Origin: Candidatus Kaistia colombiensis
GTDB lineage: Bacteria > Pseudomonadota > Alphaproteobacteria > Rhizobiales > Kaistiaceae
Direction: 5' to 3'
Length of the DNA: 64,000 nucleotides
NCBI GenBank assembly: GCA_029203105.1
Contig: CP119318.1
Coordinates: 387,001 to 451,000 of the forward strand
A model generated the notes under the pieces. That model searched no databases and was not told the DNA's origin. It worked only from the letters and a program-made list of their open reading frames with translations. This document shows, one piece after another, positions 24,490 to 33,227 of this stretch. A program made the position numbers and the translations under genes. Position 1 is the stretch's first letter; each line of letters begins with the position of its first letter.

Positions 24490-25467
24490 TTAAGCGGCTT
24501 GCTGCCGATGTTGCAATCGGCGCAGTTTGATGGTGTCTCGTTTGATCCTTTCTCGGTCCAGCAGGATGGTTTGGCCCCGCCCGAAGTAGACGTCGGCCGG
24601 GGTCAGGTTGCCGATGCTTTCGTGATATCGGCGATGATTGTAATGTTCGACGAATGCCGCGATCTGCGCTTCGAGGTCTTCGGAGAAGAAGTAGTTTTCG
24701 AGCAGGATGCGGTTCTTGAGCGTCTGGTGCCAGCGCTCGATCTTTCCCTGGGTCTGTGGATGACCGGGAGCGCCGTGGACCTGTTCGATGGATCGCTTTT
24801 CCAGCCAGTCGCCGAGGTCGGAGGCGATGTAGCACGGGTCATTGTCCGATAGGAGGCGCGGCTTGTGCTCGACCCTTGCCATGTCGCAGCCTGATGCCGT
24901 GAGCGCCAGCTTCAGCGTGTCGGTGACGTCCTCGACCTTCATGGTCGTGCACAGCTTCCAGGCGACGATGTAGCGCGAGAAGTCGTCGAGCACCGTGGAC
25001 AGGTAGAACCACCCCCAGCCGATGACCTTCAGATAGGTGAAGTCGGTTTGCCAGAGCTGGTTCGGCCTGGTCGTCTTGTCCTTGAATTCGTCGCCAGCCT
25101 TGATGACGATGAAGGCAGGCGACGTGATGAGGTCATGGGCCTTGAGCAGGCGGTAGACCAAAGCCTCTGACACGACATAGCTTTCCGTGTCGGTGAAGCG
25201 AACGGCCAGCTCGCGTGGCAACAAGTCGGTCTGATCCAGTGCCATGTCGATGATCCGACTGCGGACGTCGTCGGGAATGCGGTTCCACACCCGCGATGGG
25301 GCTGAATGCCGATCCTCAAGCCCCTCGACGCCGTGGGTCAGGAACCGATCATACCATCGATAGGTCGGCCTTGGAATGCCGAGCCTGTCGAGCGCCTGCT
25401 TCACCGGCAGATGTGACTGCTCAACGATCCGAATGATTTCCAGTTTTTCGGCGGCGGGATATCTCAC
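24490..25467 (-). CDS. IS3 family transposase OrfB
   Basis: A 325-residue integrase-type transposase. The N-terminal part has EIIRIVEQSHLPVKQALDRL and IPRPTYRWYDRF (helix-turn-helix). The DDE residues lie in WQTDFTYLKVIGW, RLLSDNDPCYIASDL and GKIERWHQTLKNR. The C-terminal EHYNHRRYHESIGNLTPADV is typical. The annotated start overlaps the end of orfA; expression as an OrfAB fusion after a -1 slip is likely. It appears intact. Confidence 0.92.
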   Translation of the reverse strand: MRYPAAEKLEIIRIVEQSHLPVKQALDRLGIPRPTYRWYDRFLTHGVEGLEDRHSAPSRVWNRIPDDVRSRIIDMALDQTDLLPRELAVRFTDTESYVVSEALVYRLLKAHDLITSPAFIVIKAGDEFKDKTTRPNQLWQTDFTYLKVIGWGWFYLSTVLDDFSRYIVAWKLCTTMKVEDVTDTLKLALTASGCDMARVEHKPRLLSDNDPCYIASDLGDWLEKRSIEQVHGAPGHPQTQGKIERWHQTLKNRILLENYFFSEDLEAQIAAFVEHYNHRRYHESIGNLTPADVYFGRGQTILLDRERIKRDTIKLRRLQHRQQAA

Positions 25468-25838
25468 TCCTCGTCGCCCCCATGCCCGATCATGCTTTTT
25501 TTAAGCAGCCGCAGTTCAAGCGCCTGTTCGGCAACGACTTCCTTCAGATCGCGTGTCTGGCGGCGCAGAACCTTCACTTCGTCGGAGGTTGCGGCACGCG
25601 CCGTGTCCCCGGCCAGCCGCTTCTTGCCCGCTTCGAGGAATTCCTTCGACCAGCTGTAATACAGGCTTTCGGCAATACCCTCGCGGCGGCAGAGAGCGGC
25701 GATGCTCTCCTCACCACGCAGGCCCTCCAGGACAATGCGGATTTTGTCCTCGGCCGAGTGATGCTTGCGCGTCGCACGGCGGATATCCTTGATGACCTGT
25801 TCGGCGGCTGGTTTCTGCGGCCCGGCTTTCTGCTTCAT
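25464..25838 (-). CDS. IS3 family transposase OrfA
   Basis: A 124-residue DNA-binding subunit. The helix-turn-helix lies in EESIAALCRREGIAESLYYS (about residues 49-68), followed by a leucine-zipper stretch (VKVLRRQTRDLKEVVAEQAL). An A7-G run (minus strand) at 25495-25502, codons AAA AAA AGC, near the 3' end is a plausible -1 slippery site giving an OrfAB fusion. Confidence 0.9.
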   Translation of the reverse strand: MKQKAGPQKPAAEQVIKDIRRATRKHHSAEDKIRIVLEGLRGEESIAALCRREGIAESLYYSWSKEFLEAGKKRLAGDTARAATSDEVKVLRRQTRDLKEVVAEQALELRLLKKSMIGHGGDEE

Positions 25839-25926
25839 CTTCGCTTCCTTTGATCGAGCTACGATGAACCAGAAATCCTCTCCTCTCAGTTACACCCCAT
25901 CTGTCTCAATAGCGCTGATCCGGGAC

Positions 25927-26241
25927 AGCTCTGGCCTTTGCGGTCGCCGGTGATGCGATGGCCGACATCATCGAAACGTCCGAGCTTCTTGATATCGATG
26001 TGGATCATATCGCCCGAAGCGCGCCACCCACTTGCGCGCCGTCCCCAGGCAGACGCCTGCGGCTTATGCGGCGGCCTGCGGCGCCTGCCCGCCCAGCACC
26101 GCCTGAACCAGACGCTCTCGACCGAGCGGTGTCAATCGGGCATTCATGTGAATGTTCATCCGGTCCCTCCGTGGACTCTGAAGTCTCGCAACCTCAGCTT
26201 CCTCGCCCCGGACCGGATGAACAACCAATTGAGAGCTCACA
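25927..26241 (-). pseudogene. IS481 family element, N-terminal end with internal deletion
   Basis: The outer end at 26241 reads inward TGTGAGCTCTCAATTGGTTG, an IS481-type terminus. The gene starts at 26159 on the minus strand with MNIHMNARLTPLGRERLVQA, the common IS481 start. A stop appears after APQAAA, and the frame continues with AGVCLGTARKWVARF (HTH). Another frame then reads MIHIDIKKLGRFDDVGHRIT, a segment from the catalytic domain, so the stretch between is deleted. The gene is cut off at 25927 by the IS3 element. It is not functional. Confidence 0.85.
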
Positions 26242-26261
26242 TCTAGCCATGGAGAGCGGTG

Positions 26262-26732
26262 ATGAGAGGCGCATGGGTCGGCCGACTGGCTGTCGGCCTG
26301 ATCGCAACAGGCGCTGTTTGTACGACCGCCATCGCGGACGAAGCGCCTGATGAAGCCGCCATTCGGGCACGGCTTCAGGCTTGGGCAGCGGCATTCAACG
26401 CGCGAGATGCCGAAGTAGCTTGCGAGCTGTTTGCCGCCGACGTCATTTCCACGGTACGGGGCGCGCCGGATGCCGGCAAGGCGGCAATCTGCCAACGTCT
26501 GAAGCGGGCGCTCGCTCAAACAGATCGGACACTGACCTATACGCCCGATATCGAGGAGGTTTTCGTCTCAGGCGAGCAAGCGGTTGTCCGGTTGATCTGG
26601 ACGCTGAAGACCACGAGAGATGGGACGGTCGCCGTCTCGCACGAGAAGGGAATGGATCTCTTTCGGCGAGACCGAAGCGGCACCTGGCGGATTCTGCGCT
26701 TCATCGCCTTCTCGACGGAGAACGACGATTGA
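26262..26732 (+). CDS. Secreted NTF2-like (DUF4440/SgcJ-type) protein
   Basis: A 156-residue protein from the ATG at 26262 (a GTG one codon earlier is possible); GGAGAG lies 6-11 bp upstream. A signal peptide (WVGRLAVGLIATGAVCTTAI, cut near AIA-DE) is followed by an NTF2-like cone fold: AIRARLQAWAAAFNARDAEV helix, then VRLIWTLKTTRDGTVAVSHE and GTWRILRFIAFST strands. DUF4440/SgcJ proteins bind or isomerise small molecules but many have no assigned reaction. It lies just inside the IS481 remnant and 51 bp from the end of the convergent ctaD-like gene. Function is unknown. Confidence 0.8.
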   Translation: MRGAWVGRLAVGLIATGAVCTTAIADEAPDEAAIRARLQAWAAAFNARDAEVACELFAADVISTVRGAPDAGKAAICQRLKRALAQTDRTLTYTPDIEEVFVSGEQAVVRLIWTLKTTRDGTVAVSHEKGMDLFRRDRSGTWRILRFIAFSTENDD

Positions 26733-26783
26733 ACTTCGCCGCCGCTCCGGCCCGCTACCGGCCACCTGGCCGGCTTGGGCAGG

Positions 26784-28487
26784 CTAATCCGTGATTCTGG
26801 GCAGAGTCGACCACTGGTGGAACGGCGGCGGCGATGGGAGCTGCCACTCGAGCGTTGTTGCCCCTATGCCCCACGGATTGCTTGCCGCGACCCGCTTCTT
26901 CGACAGGGCATCGATGACGCCATAGAGAAAAATCAGGACGCCGAAGGCGGAGATATAGGAGCCGATCGACGAGACAAAGTTCCAGCCCCAGAGGGCATCG
27001 GGATAGTCGACATAACGACGCGGCATCCCATCGAGGCCGAGGAAGTGCTGCGGGAAAAACGTAAGATTAACGCCGACGAACATCACCCAAAATTGCAGGG
27101 ATCCGACGGTTTCGTTGTACATATAACCCGTCATCTTCGGGAACCAGTAATACCAGCCGGCAAATATGGCGAAAACGGCACCAAGCGACAGCACGTAGTG
27201 GAAATGCGCCACCACGTAGTAGGTGTCCTGGAAGGATCGATCGATTCCGGCATTGGCCAGAACGACACCCGTCACGCCACCGACCGTGAACAATAGAATG
27301 AAGCCGATGGCCCAGAGCATGGGTGTCTTGAATTCGACCGATCCGCCCCACATCGTGGCGATCCACGAGAAGACTTTGATGCCGGTCGGCACCGCAATCA
27401 CCATGCTCGCCGCCGTGAAGTACGCTTGCGTCTCGAACGACAAGCCGACGGTAAACATGTGGTGCGCCCAGACAATGAAGCCAACACCGCAAATGGCGAC
27501 CAACGCGTAGACCATGCCGATGTAGCCGAAGATCGCCTTCTTCGAAAAGGTCGAAATAATCTGGCTGATCATGCCAAATCCCGGAAGGATCATGATGTAC
27601 ACTTCAGGGTGGCCGAAGAACCAGAACAGATGCTGGTACAGGATCGGATCGCCGCCGCCCTCGGGCTTGAAGAAGGTCGTGCCGAAATTGCGGTCGGTCA
27701 AGAGCATGGTGATCGCGCCGGCCAGAACGGGAAGTGACAGCAGCAGCATGAAGGCGGTGACCAGGACCGACCACACGAACAGTGGCGTCCTGTGCAGCGT
27801 CATGCCCGGAGCGCGCATGTTGAAAATAGTGGTGATGAAGTTGATCGCGCCCAGGATGGACGAGGCGCCGGCGAGATGCAGGGCCAGGATGGCATAGTCA
27901 ACCGCCGGGCCAGGCTGACCGATGGTCGAGAGCGGTGGATACATCGTCCAGCCGCCAGCGACGCCGGTGGACCCCGGCGCGCTCGGCATGAAGAGGGAAA
28001 TCACGAGCAGGGTGAAGGCGGCTGGCAGCAGCCAGAAGGAGATGTTGTTCATTCGTGGAAAGGCCATATCCGGTGCCCCGATCATGATCGGCACCATCCA
28101 GTTCCCGAATCCGCCAATCATCGCCGGCATGAGCACGAAGAAGATCATGACCAGGCCGTGGGTTGTCACGAAGACGTTGAACAGTTCGTGGCTGCCGAAG
28201 ATCTGTATGCCGGGGAACATGAGTTCCATACGAATGCCGATGGAAAGCGCGCCGCCGAAAAGACCCGCGACAATCGCGAAGATCAGGTACATCGTGCCGA
28301 TGTCTTTGTGGTTGGTCGAATAGACCCAACGACGCCAACCCGTCGGGCGGTTCCCTTCAGCGTGTGTGTTGCGTGCCGCTGTCGTCGCGGCAGTGACGGC
28401 GACTGCCTCGCCAGGCGCCAAGGAGGGCTGATGTCCGACTTCGCCTTCGCTTGCGGGTTTCTTGGGCATCGGCGCCTCCTCGGACAT
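26784..28487 (-). CDS. ctaD: Cytochrome c oxidase subunit I (aa3-type), orphan
   Basis: About 567 residues from the ATG at 28485-28487; the frame is open to 28547 but the MSEEAPMPKK start is more plausible. Twelve membrane helices and all heme-copper ligands are visible: His in VTTHGLVMIFF (low-spin heme), the cross-linked His/Tyr pair in GHPEVY, His-His in VWAHHMFTVG (CuB), and HFHYV (heme a3 and a). It should catalyse oxygen reduction with proton pumping. Unusually, no ctaC, ctaG or ctaE gene is adjacent; subunits II and III would have to come from elsewhere. The N-terminal extension of about 50 residues is Ala/Glu-rich. A LysR gene is divergent from it, suggesting conditional expression. 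IS remnants on both sides suggest horizontal gain or displacement. Confidence 0.93.
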   Translation of the reverse strand: MSEEAPMPKKPASEGEVGHQPSLAPGEAVAVTAATTAARNTHAEGNRPTGWRRWVYSTNHKDIGTMYLIFAIVAGLFGGALSIGIRMELMFPGIQIFGSHELFNVFVTTHGLVMIFFVLMPAMIGGFGNWMVPIMIGAPDMAFPRMNNISFWLLPAAFTLLVISLFMPSAPGSTGVAGGWTMYPPLSTIGQPGPAVDYAILALHLAGASSILGAINFITTIFNMRAPGMTLHRTPLFVWSVLVTAFMLLLSLPVLAGAITMLLTDRNFGTTFFKPEGGGDPILYQHLFWFFGHPEVYIMILPGFGMISQIISTFSKKAIFGYIGMVYALVAICGVGFIVWAHHMFTVGLSFETQAYFTAASMVIAVPTGIKVFSWIATMWGGSVEFKTPMLWAIGFILLFTVGGVTGVVLANAGIDRSFQDTYYVVAHFHYVLSLGAVFAIFAGWYYWFPKMTGYMYNETVGSLQFWVMFVGVNLTFFPQHFLGLDGMPRRYVDYPDALWGWNFVSSIGSYISAFGVLIFLYGVIDALSKKRVAASNPWGIGATTLEWQLPSPPPFHQWSTLPRITD

Positions 28488-28600
28488 ATGGGCCACGGCC
28501 GCTGCACGGGCGCACCGCAATAGTTGTCCGAGGGTTGGGCACAGCAAGCAAACGAATTTAATTCACCATAAAGTGCGAGATATCTGCTAGTACTTGGACT

Positions 28601-29452
28601 GTGGATACCGAACTTGCCCGAACGTTCCTCGAAATCGTCGCGACCCGAAGCTTCATCCGGGCCGCCGAGCGTCTTCATGTCGGCCAGACGACCGTAAGTG
28701 CTCGGGTTCGCACGCTCGAAGAGCGACTTGGGCGCCAACTGTTCGTGCGTAAGAAGAGCGGCGTGATCCTTACTCCCGCCGGCGAGCAGTTTCTCCGCCA
28801 CGCCCCCGCAATCGTCCAGCTTTGGCAACGCGTGCATCATGCCGTCGCACTTCCTGAAGGCCATCGGGCGGTGCTGACGATTGGCGCTGAGGTGAGCCTT
28901 TGGCATCCGCTCTTGTTGAGTTGGGTCCAGTGGATGCGCCGTTCGCTGCCGGACGTCGCCCTGCGGGTTCACGTCGATGTGCCGCGGGATCTGCTCGATC
29001 AGGTTGCCTCCGGCCTGGTCGATGCCGCGGTCATCTATGCGCCTCCGTCCCGTCCTGGTCTCAGGACCGATCTGCTCCTGGACGAGAGGCTCGTCTTCGC
29101 GACGACGGATCCCACGTTCGAATCGATCAACTCGCCGAGCTTTGTCGCCGTGGACTGGGGGGAGGATTTCAAGAGTGCATTTGCTTCGGGCTTTCCGAAC
29201 GCTGTCGGCCCTGGCCTTTCCTTTGATCTCGGTCCTCTCGCGCTTAGCTACGTTCTGGCGGCCGGCGGGTCAGGCTATTTCAGGTTGCTCGCCGTCGAGC
29301 CGCATCTAGCGTCCGGGAAGCTCCATCTGGTTCCCGGGATGCCCCAATTTTCATATCCGATCCACGTCGTGAGTTCCGTCGATGCCGACCATGCCCTGCT
29401 TGGGCCCGCTCTGGCCGCCCTTCGCGAAATCGCTGTTGCCAAACATGGATAG
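28601..29452 (+). CDS. LysR-type transcriptional regulator
   Basis: A 283-residue LysR protein starting at a GTG (28601). The winged helix-turn-helix includes FLEIVATRSFIRAAERLHVG and TTVSARVRTLEERLGRQLFV. The effector domain follows to the end. It is divergent from the orphan cytochrome oxidase subunit I gene with about 110 bp between the starts, so regulation of that gene is probable. The gap holds GAGATATCT, a possible partial dyad. The gene appears complete, and the truncated IS3 element begins about 110 bp downstream. Confidence 0.9.
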   Translation: MDTELARTFLEIVATRSFIRAAERLHVGQTTVSARVRTLEERLGRQLFVRKKSGVILTPAGEQFLRHAPAIVQLWQRVHHAVALPEGHRAVLTIGAEVSLWHPLLLSWVQWMRRSLPDVALRVHVDVPRDLLDQVASGLVDAAVIYAPPSRPGLRTDLLLDERLVFATTDPTFESINSPSFVAVDWGEDFKSAFASGFPNAVGPGLSFDLGPLALSYVLAAGGSGYFRLLAVEPHLASGKLHLVPGMPQFSYPIHVVSSVDADHALLGPALAALREIAVAKHG

Positions 29453-29562
29453 CATTCGATCCGGTATGGCAATGGCGGTTGGCCTGCGCAAATGCCTATG
29501 GCCAGGGCAACTCGTGCGAACGATCCGTGCCATGCGCGACGAAGTGCGCGCATAGGGCTGAG

Positions 29563-30383
29563 ATAGCCTAGGGTCGAGTGTCGGCGCCTCGGGTTGTAGA
29601 AGCGCTCGATATAGTCGAACGCATCGGCCTTGGCATCGTCCCTGGTGCGATAGACCTTGCGGGCGGTGCGTTCGGTCTTGAGCGAGGAGAGGAAGCTCTC
29701 CATCGCCGCGTTGTCCCAGACATTGCCGGACCGGCTCATTGAGCAGGTGATGCCGTGATCGGCCATCAGCCGCTGGAACTGTTCGCTGGTATATTGGGCG
29801 GCCCTGGTCCGAGTGATGCAGCAGGCTGTCGGGCTTGCCGCGACGCCAGATCGCCATGATCAGCGCATCGGCGACCAATTGAGCCGTCATCGATGAACTC
29901 ATCGACCAGCCCACCACCCGGCGGGAGTAGAGGTCGACGACCGCCGCCACATAGAGCCAGCCCTGCGCCGTCCAGATGTAGGTGAAGTCGGCGATCCACT
30001 TCTGGTTCGGCGCCGACGCCACGAACGCCCGGTCCAGGATGTTGGGCGAGACCGCATGGCGCTGCTCGCTATCCTTGGGCAGTCCGCGCCGGCGCGGACG
30101 AGCCCGCAGGCCTTCCTGGCGCATCAGCCGCTCGATGCGATGCAGACCGGCGTCGAGCCCTTCGGCCAGCAACGTCGTGCCAGACCCGACGCGCGCCATA
30201 GGTGCGGTCGCTTCCGGCAAAGCTGGACCGCACCTGAGCGACAAGCACTTCGTCATACTGTGCCCGCCTGCTCGGCGAACGGTTGAGCCAGGCATGGAAG
30301 CCTGAGCGAGACACACCGAGCGCCTCGCAGATCCACGAGACCGGCCAGATCCCTCGGTGCTTCGCAACAAAACAGAACCTCAT
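29563..30383 (-). pseudogene. IS3 family OrfB with two frameshifts
   Basis: Three minus-strand frames together give one transposase: MRFCFVAKHRGIWPVSWICE and YGARRVWHDV; then AEGLDAGLHRIERLMRQEGL, WIADFTYIWTAQGWLYVAAV and LLHHSDQG; then MADHGITCSMSRSGNVWDNA, MESFLSSLKTERT and YNPRRRHSTLGYLSPM. Each break is explained by one extra base (near 30175 and 29805). The DDE residues all survive across frames. Given similar single-base breaks in the essential atp genes of this sequence, these may be sequencing errors. The natural stop codon is missing because the left end is lost. Confidence 0.8.
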
Positions 30384-30673
30384 ATCGAGTCCCTGGCGAA
30401 GTAGGCCGCGGCTTTTTTTAGGATGTCGCGTTCCGCCTTGAGCTTGGCGACCTCGCGTCGCAGCTTCTCGATCTCGAGCTGCTCAGGCTTCATCTGCCCA
30501 TGACCGGGAAATGCCTGCTGCGGATCGGCGGACTGCTCCCGCACCCATTTGCGCAACACGTTCACATGCAGGTCCAGATCACGGGCCGCCTGCGCCACGG
30601 TAACGCCCCGCTCCCTGACCAACTTAACAGCCTCGAGCTTGAACTCCCGGCTGAACTTGCGTCTCTCCATCAA
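30380..30673 (-). CDS. IS3 family transposase OrfA
   Basis: A 97-residue DNA-binding subunit with RKFSREFKLEAVKLVRERGV and a helix-turn-helix (VAQAARDLDLHVNVLRKWVR), followed by a leucine-zipper segment (LEIEKLRREVAKLKAERDIL). A run of seven A on the minus strand (about 30413-30419) in the ILKKAA codons is a likely slippery site for an OrfAB fusion. The gene is intact although the element is not. Confidence 0.88.
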   Translation of the reverse strand: MMERRKFSREFKLEAVKLVRERGVTVAQAARDLDLHVNVLRKWVREQSADPQQAFPGHGQMKPEQLEIEKLRREVAKLKAERDILKKAAAYFARDSI

Positions 30674-30729
30674 AACTCTCCAGTTCCAAAAACACCTTAA
30701 CTTGGTGTCCTCAAAACCGGCAGCAGCTC

Positions 30730-30930
30730 ACCGTCAAACGCTGCTACTGCGAGAGCCACGGCCAGCTTCGGCAGCACCTTGCCGACTTCGTTTCGGCCTA
30801 CAACTACGCGCGCAGGCTAAAAGCCCTCAAGGGCCTCGCGCCCTACGAGTTCATTTGCAGGACCTGGACATCGCAGCCTGAACGCTTCAGGTTAGACCCG
30901 CTCCAGCAAATGCCGGGACTTAACATATAG
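30730..30930 (+). pseudogene. IS481 family transposase, C-terminal fragment
   Basis: The plus strand encodes HGQLRQHLADFVSAYNYARR, LKALKGLAPYEFICRTWTSQ and PERFRLDPLQQMPGL ending at a stop, the standard C-terminal end of IS481-family transposases. There is no start codon or catalytic core. It has the opposite orientation to the N-terminal IS481 fragment at 25927-26241. Confidence 0.8.
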
Positions 30931-30934
30931 CTTC

Positions 30935-31255
30935 CGCTGGATAGGGCTTGATCAGGAGCTGGCAGAAGCCGTGGATGGTCGAGCAGGTGATCTCGTCGAT
31001 CGCGGCGCTAACGGCTGCAAGGTTATCCCGGTGTGCCTAGGACAGCCCGTCGGGGAGCGCCACGCGCAGTTCGGTCGCGATCGTGCCGGCCGAGAGGTCA
31101 ACAACCTACTCGCGGACACGCGATGGCAACTGGCTCGCGGCGAGTTCCGTGAAGGTGACGGCCGATGGAACACGGCGCGACGCCTTCGGCCAGCGTGGCG
31201 GCGATACGACCGGCCATGACGGCGGTCTTGGCCCCTGAGACCTGGATGCGGCGGT
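30935..31255 (-). pseudogene. UvrD/AddA-type helicase, degraded N-terminal fragment
   Basis: On the minus strand, pieces in shifting frames read VMAGRIAATLAEGVAP, then FTELAASQL, VVDLSAGTIATELRVALPDG, and AAIDEITCSTIHGFCQLLIK. These match the region after the Walker A motif through motif Ia and Ib of UvrD-like exonuclease helicases. In-frame stops and at least two frameshifts are present. It is a non-functional scrap between IS fragments. Confidence 0.65.
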
Positions 31256-31263
31256 GACAAAAC

Positions 31264-31524
31264 ATGCCATCTCAGCGATACGAGCGCGGATCGACGATCG
31301 TCACGTCTAACCTGCCGTTCGAGGACTGGACCCAGATGCTGGGTTCCGAGCGCCTCACCGGCGCGCACCTCGACCGGCTCACGCATCACGTCAGCATCCT
31401 GGCAATGAATGGCGACAGCTACCGGCTAAAGCAGTCCGCCGGCCGCCGCCGCTCCGCAAAGGCGGAGCAAAACCAGACCACTGAGATCATCGACCCGGAC
31501 ACCGGCGAGATCACCACCACCTGA
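31264..31524 (+). pseudogene. IstB-like ATPase, C-terminal fragment of another IS21
   Basis: The frame encodes STIVTSNLPFEDWTQMLGSE, RLTGAHLDRLTHHVSILAMN and a charged tail ending DPDTGEITTT. This is the C-terminal third of an IstB helper (sensor region TNLPFxxW, LDRLTH), from an IS21 element unlike copies A and B. The P-loop is missing. IS21 copy B was inserted 87 bp downstream. Confidence 0.8.
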
Positions 31525-31537
31525 TCCACGACGCCAA

Positions 31538-31575
31538 CGATATGAAGGGTGCCCGATCGGGCACCCTTCATATCG
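31538..31575. terminator. 38-bp perfect palindrome after istB fragment
   Basis: Both halves pair completely: the left arm is CGATATGAAGGGTGCCCGA and the right arm is its exact complement, with no spacer. It lies 14 bp after the istB fragment's stop and could form a strong hairpin or cruciform; no T-tract follows. It may be the terminator of the older IS21 element or a recombination site. Confidence 0.45.
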
Positions 31576-31727
31576 CATGACCGCAATGGCAGTGGCCTGC
31601 TTTTACTCCGCTGTCATTCGGCGTGCAAAGTTGACCCCATATCCGGGGGTATCGGCGTCCAAAATTGACCCCCATGTGATCGAGCTGAACAGTCCGTCTC
31701 TTTCCTTTCGAGGACAGGCGGGCGGGG

Positions 31728-33227
31728 ATGAAGGGCGTGGACACGGTTGCGCGGATCCGACGTGAGTTTTTTGTGCGAGGTCGGACCATCAAGGAGATCG
31801 TCCGCGAGCTGCACGTGTCGAGGAACACGGTTCGCAAGGTTCTGCGGTCGAATGAGACAGCGTTTGATTATGAGCGCTCGGTGCAGCCGATGCCGAAGCT
31901 CGGCGCCTGGAAGCCAGAGCTTGACCGGATCCTTGCTGCCAATGAGGGACGCTCCGCCCGCGAGCGGTTGACGCTGATCCGGATTTTCGAGGAGCTGCGT
32001 GGGCTCGGATACGAAGGCGGCTACGATGCCGTCCGCCGATATGCCCGAGGCTGGCAGCGCGAACAGGTGTCGCTGTCGGCTGCCGCCTTCGTGCCGCTGA
32101 GCTTCGCGCCGGGCGAGGCCTACCAGTTCGACTGGAGCCACGAGATCGTGCTGATAAACGGCACGACGGTGACGGTAAAGGTCGCCCATGTCCGGCTCTG
32201 TCATTCCCGGATGCTGTTCGTGAGGGCCTATCCGCGCGAGAGCCAGGAGATGGTGTTCGACGCCCATGACCGGGCATTTGCCTTCTTCAAAGGTGCCTGC
32301 ACGCGCGGGATCTACGACAACATGAAGACGGCGGTCGAGACGATCTTCGTCGGCAGGGAGCGACTCTACAATCGCCGCTTTCTCCAGATGTGCGGCCATT
32401 ACCTGGTCGATCCGGTGGCCTGCACGCCGGCGTCAGGCTGGGAGAAAGGCCAGGTCGAGAACCAGGTTGGTCTCGTGCGCGAACGCTTCTTCACGCCGCG
32501 GCTCCGGGTGAAGAGCTACGACGAGCTGAACGCCTGGCTGCTTGACCGGGCGATTGCCTTCGCCAAGGCGCATCGCCATCCCGAACTCCGCGACAGGACG
32601 GTCTGGGAGATGTTCGAGGAGGAGCGACCAAGTCTCGTGCCCTATCGGGGTTGCTTTGACGGCTTCCATGCCGTGCCGGCTTCGGTGTCGAAGACCTGCC
32701 TCGTGCGCTTTGACAACAATCGCTACTCCGTCGCCGCCAGCGCCGTCGGGCGACCCGCCGAGATCCGCGCCTATGCCGATCGCGTCGAGTTGCGTCAGGA
32801 GGGTCGGATCATCGGCGAGCATCCGCGCTGCTTTGGGCGAGACCAGACGATCTACGATCCCTGGCACTATGTCCCGGTGCTGGCGAGGAAGCCCGGCGCA
32901 TTGCGCAACGGAGCGCCATTCAAGGACTGGATCCTGCCGGCGAGCCTCGAACGGGTCCGCCGCAAGCTCGCCACGGTGCCGGATGGCGGGCGGCAAATGG
33001 TCAGCATCCTGACCGCGGTTCTCAGCGATGGCCTGCCTGCCGTCGAGGCCGCCTGTGGGGAAGCGCTCGCCGAAGGCGTCCACTCCGCCGACGTGATCCT
33101 CAACATTCTCGCCAGGGCGCGCGAACCGGTCCGCACCGTCACGATCATGACGCCGGACGCCCTGCGGCTGAACCATGAGCCGGTCGCCGACTGCGCCCGC
33201 TATGACAATCTCAGGAGGGCAATATGA
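31728..33227 (+). CDS. istA: IS21 transposase IstA (copy B)
   Basis: Identical in sequence to the 499-residue IstA of copy A: N-terminal helix-turn-helix (IKEIVRELHVSRNTVRKVL), DDE core with YQFDWSHE and GWEKGQVENQVG, and the C-terminal RFDNNRYSV domain. No frameshift or substitution is seen, so this copy should be active. It overlaps istB by 4 bp. Confidence 0.95.
   Translation: MKGVDTVARIRREFFVRGRTIKEIVRELHVSRNTVRKVLRSNETAFDYERSVQPMPKLGAWKPELDRILAANEGRSARERLTLIRIFEELRGLGYEGGYDAVRRYARGWQREQVSLSAAAFVPLSFAPGEAYQFDWSHEIVLINGTTVTVKVAHVRLCHSRMLFVRAYPRESQEMVFDAHDRAFAFFKGACTRGIYDNMKTAVETIFVGRERLYNRRFLQMCGHYLVDPVACTPASGWEKGQVENQVGLVRERFFTPRLRVKSYDELNAWLLDRAIAFAKAHRHPELRDRTVWEMFEEERPSLVPYRGCFDGFHAVPASVSKTCLVRFDNNRYSVAASAVGRPAEIRAYADRVELRQEGRIIGEHPRCFGRDQTIYDPWHYVPVLARKPGALRNGAPFKDWILPASLERVRRKLATVPDGGRQMVSILTAVLSDGLPAVEAACGEALAEGVHSADVILNILARAREPVRTVTIMTPDALRLNHEPVADCARYDNLRRAI

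Larger units (their letters stand above)
24417..25926 (-). mobile_element. IS3 family insertion sequence (1,510 bp)
   Basis: The ends read inward TGTCCGTCAGCGAATGATTT (left) and TGTCCCGGATCAGCGCTATT (right), both followed by GAGACAG, forming imperfect inverted repeats. OrfA and OrfB overlap on the minus strand. The left flank is a Nuc-like gene and the right flank the middle of an IS481 transposase gene; the flanks share no duplication and neither gene continues on the other side. The element therefore marks a deletion or recombination junction. Confidence 0.9.
29560..30713 (-). mobile_element. IS3 family element, left end lost
   Basis: The right end is preserved (inward TGAGGACACCAAGTTAAGGT at 30713). 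OrfA is intact; orfB has two frameshifts and runs into unrelated sequence near 29560 with no matching left end. The element is directly followed on the right by an IS481 C-terminal fragment. Confidence 0.8.
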
